A stretch of DNA of 64,000 nucleotides from Icerya purchasi (taxonomy: Eukaryota; Arthropoda; Insecta; Hemiptera; Monophlebidae): assembly GCA_039619475.1 (NCBI GenBank), contig CM077115.1, positions 41,292,944 through 41,356,943 on the forward strand, in the 5' to 3' direction. The notes below the pieces were generated by a model. It made no database searches, was not told the DNA's origin, and saw only the letters and a list, made by a program, of their open reading frames with translations. Both the position numbers and the translations under genes were made by a program. Positions 58,691 through 64,000 of the stretch are shown piece by piece (the stretch's first letter is position 1; each line of letters starts with the position of its first letter).

Positions 58691-59725
58691 AAAAGATACA
58701 TACGGCGAGTGGGTAAACCCATGGGCGAGAAACTGTTTCTCCTTACTAACGTTTTTCGACTATTTCGAAAGTAGTTCTTACCGCAATGGCCGTGTTATAT
58801 TTGAATGGGTATACTAATCGATTTTGAGAGAACATATTACTACACACTTCGCATTTCACATATTCCTCACAGCAATCGGCAACAAGCCTAATGTAGCAAA
58901 ACACGCCATTGAAAGATATCAGAAAAACGGTAAATTAGTCATAGTTACAAATTCCGCGCGTCGAATTACGCACTGAACTATCGTAACTTGGCACTTTAAA
59001 GTGATTGTGCGGTTCTTTCATTGGCGCACTCAAGGGGGGTGCCACGGGGCCATTGCTCCCCCAAAAAAATCTTCGAAATCTTAATTTCATTTTGTAATTT
59101 TTTGTTTTACTTAATTTGTTTTTAAAAAACATACATATTTACTTTTAACTTATATTAAAAGTATAATGTTATATACGTTTAGCTAATTTTTTTTAAAATA
59201 AAATTCGTATACTTATCTAATTTTCGCTTATTACAAACACAATGTTACGTGTTTCTATTCGTCAGTTTTGTAATTTTTTTTAATAATAATATTCGTTAAT
59301 TTTGTATTTTTTTTTATTTTTTTTATTTTAATTTACAAACCACCGAAATAGATATAGGTACTTAGTCGAGATACCGAGTTACCACCCCCTAACTCATCTT
59401 CTAAATTCTAGCCCCCCGACCGAAAAAAAAATCCCGAACGCGCCTTTGGGTTCTTTCGTTGTAGAAGAACACGAAGAAGACAATCGGGAGAAGCTAAATT
59501 ACCTTCGCATTGACAATGAACATTACAAATTGGCATCTAACGACACTAGCGCTAAAGCTCGCCTATTGTACTTGAAGGTGATATTGTGATAACGCGTTAT
59601 GTTGCGTACGATTTTGATAACATCGTCGGCTCAAATGTGTGAACAAGTAGATGAAATATATGATGGCGGGTACTCCGTGAGCAATTCTAATGTGTTGCGG
59701 TCGGTTGTGACGCGTAATCGTGATA
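58691..59725 (+). promoter_or_regulatory. 5' flank of UGT exon F, split by an insertion
   Basis: Homologous to the D, E and G flanks (GTTCTTACCGCAATGG, AGAGAACATATTACTACACA, GCCATTGAAAGATATCAG, ACTAGCGCTAAAGCTCG, GTGACGCGTAATCG) but interrupted at 59023-59448 by a 426-bp element. Exon F therefore has its distal flank about 0.4 kb farther from the ATG than its relatives. Confidence 0.6.
59023..59448. mobile_element. MITE-like insertion in the exon F promoter
   Basis: GGTTCTTTCATT (59011-59022) and GGTTCTTTCGTT (59449-59460) border the element, a 12-bp duplication with one change. The other flanks have this sequence once (GATTCTTTCGTT in D). The ends GGCGCACTC and, on the complement, GGCGCGTTC form a short inverted repeat. 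Noncoding and AT-rich inside. Confidence 0.75.
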
Positions 59726-60559
59726 ATGAATTTCGGTTTGTTCCTATCGATAACGTTTTTGGCGTCTGCATCGATAGCGACGTCGTTCGACATTTTAGCA
59801 CTTTTCCCGCTTCCCGCCAAAAGCCATTACGCACCCGTCGAGCCCCTGTTGGTTGAACTAGCCAGACGTGGACACAACCTGACCGTCTACACTCCGTTTC
59901 CGAAAAAAACCATAGAATACGTTTCGAATTACCACGAAATTGACGTATCGAAATGTTTTCCGCTGGGCAAAATCAACTTGACGGTGCAAAATATGCAAAT
60001 ATTAGTCTCCGATTTGTTCAAGGCTACCTTTTTCCTCTACCAGGTGGGTCCCACTTACGAAATAATGTCGCAGTGCGAACCGCTGATGAATTTACTTTAT
60101 CGGCCCGATAAGAAATACGATCTGTTGCTGACGGAAACGTCTAATTCTGACATTTTTCTCATTTACGCGCATAAATTTAAGATTCCGTTCGCTTCACTGA
60201 TACCGAATGTTATGGTCCCGTGGCTGAGCGATCGCCTCGGTAACCCTGACAACCCGAGCTACATTCCGCATCTGATTAGCGGCTACTTTTCCAACATGGA
60301 TTTCTTTCAACGCATCCGTAACACCTACGCCTACTTGTTATCTCAAGTAATGTATCGATACTTTGTAACCGCAAGAGACAATGCCGTAGCTCGGAGATTA
60401 TTGGGACCGGACGTTCCATCGTTGGAAGACCTCGTCAAAAATACTAGCCTGCTATTTAGCTATTCTCATCATAGCGTAAACTATGTACATCCCCTGGTAC
60501 CAGCCGTTGTCCAGATTGCCGGAATCAACATTGCACCGACAACTAAACCACTGCCGAAG
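59726..60559 (+). CDS. UDP-glycosyltransferase first exon F (N-terminal half)
   Basis: 278 codons from the ATG at 59726 (a longer reading would start at an upstream GTG) to the phase-0 donor AAG-GTATGT at 60560. It carries a signal peptide (about 1-20), FDILALFPLPAKSHYAP with His34, then PLGKINLTVQN in the variable stretch. YDLLLTETSNSD, a distinctive ASLIPNVMVPW in place of ATLTPNTLFPW, GNPDNPSYIP and NTSLLF follow. The exon encodes the acceptor-binding half of an ER UGT. The ASLIPNVMVPW change resembles the PNVM wording of exons A and B. Only 2.4 kb separates it from exon G, with no C-terminal exon between. Confidence 0.93.
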
Positions 60560-60645
60560 GTATGTGAGCTATTATATTTGCCCTCAACTGATATCTGTGC
60601 AACTCGAATGTCCAAACAGTTAGTTGACGCTTGCAATTGAATTTT

Positions 60646-60647
<2 letters not shown>

Positions 60648-60685
<38 letters not shown>
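60648..60685. repeat. (TA)n microsatellite in the intron after F
   Basis: TA run about 90 bp after the splice donor, in the same relative place as in D. Confidence 0.9.
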
Positions 60686-60687
<2 letters not shown>

Positions 60688-60877
60688 CAAGGTTTTTTTT
60701 CTGTGTGTTTTTTTTTCCTGACAAATCGAAATAGTTAAGGTAACCATAAAGTAATGTAACGCTGAAAATTTTCTTAATAGCATTTTGGTAAATATAAAAT
60801 GAGATATATGTAGATGAATTTTTTTTTTAATATTCGTTGCATTCAACAAAAGTATAACGTAGTTTTCATTTATAGAC

Positions 60878-60879
<2 letters not shown>

Positions 60880-60913
<34 letters not shown>

Positions 60914-60914
60914 C
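60880..60914. repeat. (TA)n(GA)n compound microsatellite
   Basis: TA run passing into GA repeats. Confidence 0.85.
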
Positions 60915-60919
60915 AAACG

Positions 60920-61970
60920 GTGTTTATTTCGAACGCGTTAATGCTTTATCACTTTGGATAAAAACGAAATTTGTAAACCTTAAATACAAGTGTATGATTT
61001 CACTCGGATGCTTTGTTTTTGAATTAATATTAAATCTTTTCGTCATTTAAAAGATAAAATAAGAATACAAATTAATACCGTTTTAAAATGAAAAAATTTG
61101 CTTTGTCTTTGATGATATAACGTCCCCTTGTCTCTTGGCAAGGAAGTGTTAAAAGTTCAGAACTGAACCACTACTGTTCAAATCTATTTTCAACGGAGAA
61201 CGGCTCGTGGAATGATCTCATTTTTCATTTGCATCGCGGAAATTTCGAAAATTGTATAAATTAAACAGATCCGATGAAGTTAACGAAATTGAAACGAAAA
61301 TCTAATAAAAGTTAGTGGACTAATTCAATGAACTCTGATACCAAGTTCCAACCGATAATTATAAAGAACAAGAACAACAAAAAAATGAGCCGGATGGTAT
61401 AATTTTCTTTTTGTTTTTTTTTCCCGATAATTTCTGTTGTTAACTGCGACCGAAATTGAAGATTATGAAAATGTAGCGGCTACGCATTCCTTTTTCTCTA
61501 TTACTTTTTAAAGATATTTTAAGAACTACATCATTTCAGGTATTTTCGTTTTTAATTATTTCTTTTAAGGTACGTCGCTTTTTAGACTCGTATTTCGCGG
61601 CCTAAGATTGAACTGGATCGTTATATTAATCTCGATTGCTGATCTACATAGACAAATGGAGATCTACAAAGTATCAATTGGGAGAGTGATTAAATTGAAC
61701 TTTCATCGTAAACGCTATACGTGTAATTACCGAATTCGCGATGTGAATGGTCGACTGCTTTTTTCGTTACCGTATCCGTAGTTAATTATTTCGATTGAAA
61801 TTTTATTCATCGCCAACATCTAGTTCAGTAGGCTCCGAATTAGATTTTAATTATACAAAAATATACGACGAATGAAAATCGATGAAGTTCTTTTGATTCT
61901 ATATTTTGTAAAAGAGAGAGAGAAAAAAAGTACTGATAACGTCAAAAAATTATAACGTTTTCCGTAATTC
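60920..61970. other. Intron/spacer, no gene seen
   Basis: AT-rich noncoding DNA between exon F and the retroelement fragment. No UGT C-terminal motif recognised. Confidence 0.5.
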
Positions 61971-61974
61971 CTTT

Positions 61975-62455
61975 AATTTTTTCTTTTTTTTGGCTCGTCA
62001 ACCAGGGACCTCACACAGAAACAATAGGAAGAAGAGTTAACTAATTAGATCTTAAGTTGATCGGACATAGCCAGAAGGAAGGCTTAACTTTAGGAGGAGC
62101 AAATAAAGGGAAAATCGTTCCGCAGGAAGAGTAGAACACTCAAAGAAAATGTGACTAGCATCACAGATAACTGCTACGTTAGCATGTAGAGGACAATAAG
62201 GAAACCAAGAGAGAGACAATAAAGTGTGATTGAAGCGTAGGCAAATAATAGGGACAATTAGAGAACGTAGAAGAGATGGAAATTCTGAGAACCAAGGATT
62301 AGCAGGAAAGTTAGTCTAAATTAAGTGCTAGAAGGAACTATCGTTTGAAGAAGGAAGAATACACATATACGACCAAAATTTAAAGTCAAATTTCTTACTC
62401 AAGGATAATAGATTAGTACTGGGGATCTTTTTAAAGTAAAAGTGGCAACAGGCTA
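61975..62455 (-). pseudogene. Non-LTR 3' fragment with conserved tail
   Basis: Minus-strand reading gives NPWFSEFPSLLRSLIVPIIC, LRFNHTLLSLSL and further decayed Cys/His-region sequence. It then ends in GAGGTCCCTGGTTGACGAGCC and an A-rich tail near 61975-61990. The NPWF...RLRxxH pattern is the C-terminal region of RNase H-type ORF2. The 5' truncation point at about 62455 is where the exon G flank starts. Confidence 0.6.
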
Positions 62456-62915
62456 AACTTATATGGTAATCGATTTTTTGAGAACATATTTGACACTTCG
62501 CATTTCACACATTACTCGCAGCATGCGGAAAAATAGCCTAATGTAACATAACACGCCATTAAAGATATTAGAAAATTGTCCATTGTCACGAATTTTTGCG
62601 CGTTGAATTACTCTGAATTATAACGTAACTAAGCATATTAACGCAATTGTGTGATTCTTTCGTGGAACACGAAGAAAACAACAGGTAAACTAATTTTACC
62701 TTCGCATTGACAATGAAAACTACAAGTGGGCATCTCTCCTGATACTAGCGCTACCGCTGGCCTATCGTACGTTTCGTGTTTGCACGCTATCTTGTGTACC
62801 GGTCTGATAACATCGTCGGCTCGTCTGTGTGAGCAAGTAGATGAAATACATGGTGCCGCTTGCTATGTGAGCAATTCGAATGTGTTGCGGTCGGTTGTGT
62901 CGCATAATCGCGAAA
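62456..62915 (+). promoter_or_regulatory. 5' flank of UGT exon G
   Basis: Begins with ATATGGTAATCGATTTTTTG and follows the D-G pattern (GCATTTCACACATTACTCGC, ACTAGCGCTACCGCTGG, GATAACATCGTCGGCTCG, GTGTTGCGGTCGGTTGTG, CGCATAATCGCGAAA before the ATG). The distal part present in D-F is missing, replaced by the retroelement fragment. Confidence 0.6.
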
Positions 62916-63749
62916 ATGAACTTCGGTTTGTCACTATCGATAGCGTTTTTGGCGTCTGCATCGATAGCGACGTCGTTCGACATATTAGCGCTTTTCCCGC
63001 ATCCCGTTAAAAGCCATTACGCGCCCGTCGAGCCCCTGTTGGTTGAACTAGCCAGACGTGGACACAACCTGACCGTCTATACTCCGTTTTCGAAAAAAAC
63101 CATAGAATACGTTTCGAATTACCGCGAAATTGACGTATCGAAATGTTTTCCGCCGAACGAAAACGGCGCTCCGGTGCAAAATAAGCAAATATTAGCCTCC
63201 GATTTGTTCAAGGCTACCTTTTTCCTATACCAGCTAGGTCCCACTTACGAACTAATGTCGCAGTGCGAACCGCTAATGAACTTACTTCATCACCGCGATA
63301 AGAAATACGATTTGTTGCTGACGGAAACGTTCAATTCTGACATTTTTCTGATTTACGCGCATAAATTTAAGATTCCGTTCGTTACGCTAATGCCAAATAC
63401 CCTGTTTCCATGGCTGAGCGATCGCCTCGGTAATCCTGACAACCCGAGCTACATTCCATACCTGATTAGCGGCTATTTTTCCAACATGGATTTCCTTCAA
63501 CGCATCCGTAACACTTACGGCTACTTGTTATCACAAATAGTGTATCGATACTTTGTAACCGTAAGAGAGAATGCCATAGCTCGGAGATTATTGGGACCGG
63601 ACGCTCCATCGCTGGAAGACCTCGTCAAAAATACTAGTCTGCTATTTAGCTATTCTCATCATAGCGTAAATCACATACATCCCCTGGTACCAGCCGTTGT
63701 CCAGATTGCCGGGATCAACATTGCACCGACAGCTAAACCTCTGCCGAAG
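62916..63749 (+). CDS. UDP-glycosyltransferase first exon G (N-terminal half)
   Basis: 278 codons from the ATG at 62916 to the phase-0 donor AAG-GTATGT at 63750. A longer in-frame reading from 62880 would add 12 codons, but the 62916 ATG matches all D-F starts. Signal peptide about 1-20. FDILALFPHPVKSHYAP has His34, with HP where the relatives have LP. PPNENGAPVQNKQ is the variable stretch. LLHHRDKKYDLLLTE, GNPDNPSYIP and NTSLLF follow. The frame is intact. It encodes the acceptor-binding half. The C-terminal exons must lie beyond the window end if this exon is used. Confidence 0.93.
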
Positions 63750-64000
63750 GTATGTGAGCTATTATAATTGCCCTCGACTAATACCTGTACCACTGGAATG
63801 TCCAAACCGATAGATAACGTTCGCAATGGAATGTACATAGTACGTAACGATCAGTTAGTCATACAGACAAAAACGGTTTTAACAAGGTTTCTTTTTTCGT
63901 TTTTTTTTTCTTTGCTGTACACGTCGAAATGTCATTTTGGTAAACTTAAAAAGAGATATATGTCGATGAAACTGGTTTTCATTTATAGACTCATATTATC
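63750..64000 (+). other. Start of the intron after exon G
   Basis: Homologous to the intron starts after D and F (ACTGGAATGTCCAAAC, ACGATCAGTTAGTCATACAG, CGGTTTTAACAAGGTTTC) but without a TA tract. No exon seen before the window ends. Confidence 0.6.

Overview
This window looks like AT-rich insect nuclear DNA. The evidence is the intron-interrupted UDP-glycosyltransferase (UGT) genes with signal peptides, together with mariner, hAT and RNase H-bearing non-LTR elements and many (TA)n tracts. CpG does not look depleted for such AT-rich DNA, which fits Hymenoptera (ants, wasps), but the order is an inference. No bacterial, viral or organellar genes were seen.

Left part (1-23.4 kb): mostly mobile DNA. 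A nearly complete non-LTR retrotransposon lies on the minus strand (218-6006), with an 11-bp target-site duplication, a poly(A) tail, ORF1, and an ORF2 that carries endonuclease, RT and RNase H but is broken by two frameshifts. Head-to-head with it is a degraded relative on the plus strand (about 6.25-8.1 kb). That relic is followed by an orphan copy of a UGT 5' flank (8105-8586) that has lost its exon, and then by another RT fragment. From 8.9 to 18.3 kb I see no gene, only retroelement relics and two foldback repeats. At 18.4-23.4 kb there is a SINE-like sequence, a TA-associated MITE, a hAT-type MITE interrupted by a retroelement fragment, and a 5'-truncated RT/RNase H element that ends where the 5' flank of the first UGT exon begins.

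Right part (23.4-64 kb): seven intact, same-strand UGT first exons at 23822, 31906, 37485, 45966, 52522, 59726 and 62916. Each has a signal peptide and 275-278 codons of the N-terminal, acceptor-binding half. Each ends in Pro-Lys followed by a phase-0 GT splice donor. No exon for the UDP-sugar-binding C-terminal half was recognised between them. The simplest reading is an array of alternative first exons, as in the mammalian UGT1A locus, spliced to shared exons beyond 64 kb. The exons form two groups: A, B, C (FPFP type) and D, E, F, G (FPLP or FPHP type). A/B and D-G are young duplications that share their 5' flanks.

The spaces between the exons hold MITEs, foldback elements, two mariner relics, a hAT (ZMYM1-like) relic, a four-unit array of about 295 bp, an OTU-protease-like fragment and a Helitron-like segment. 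They also hold a 1.4-kb tract that is almost identical in two inter-exon spacers while the flanking exons have diverged, which suggests gene conversion or very recent duplication. All coordinates come from reading the sequence. Element boundaries in noncoding DNA are approximate unless a duplication or inverted repeat is stated.
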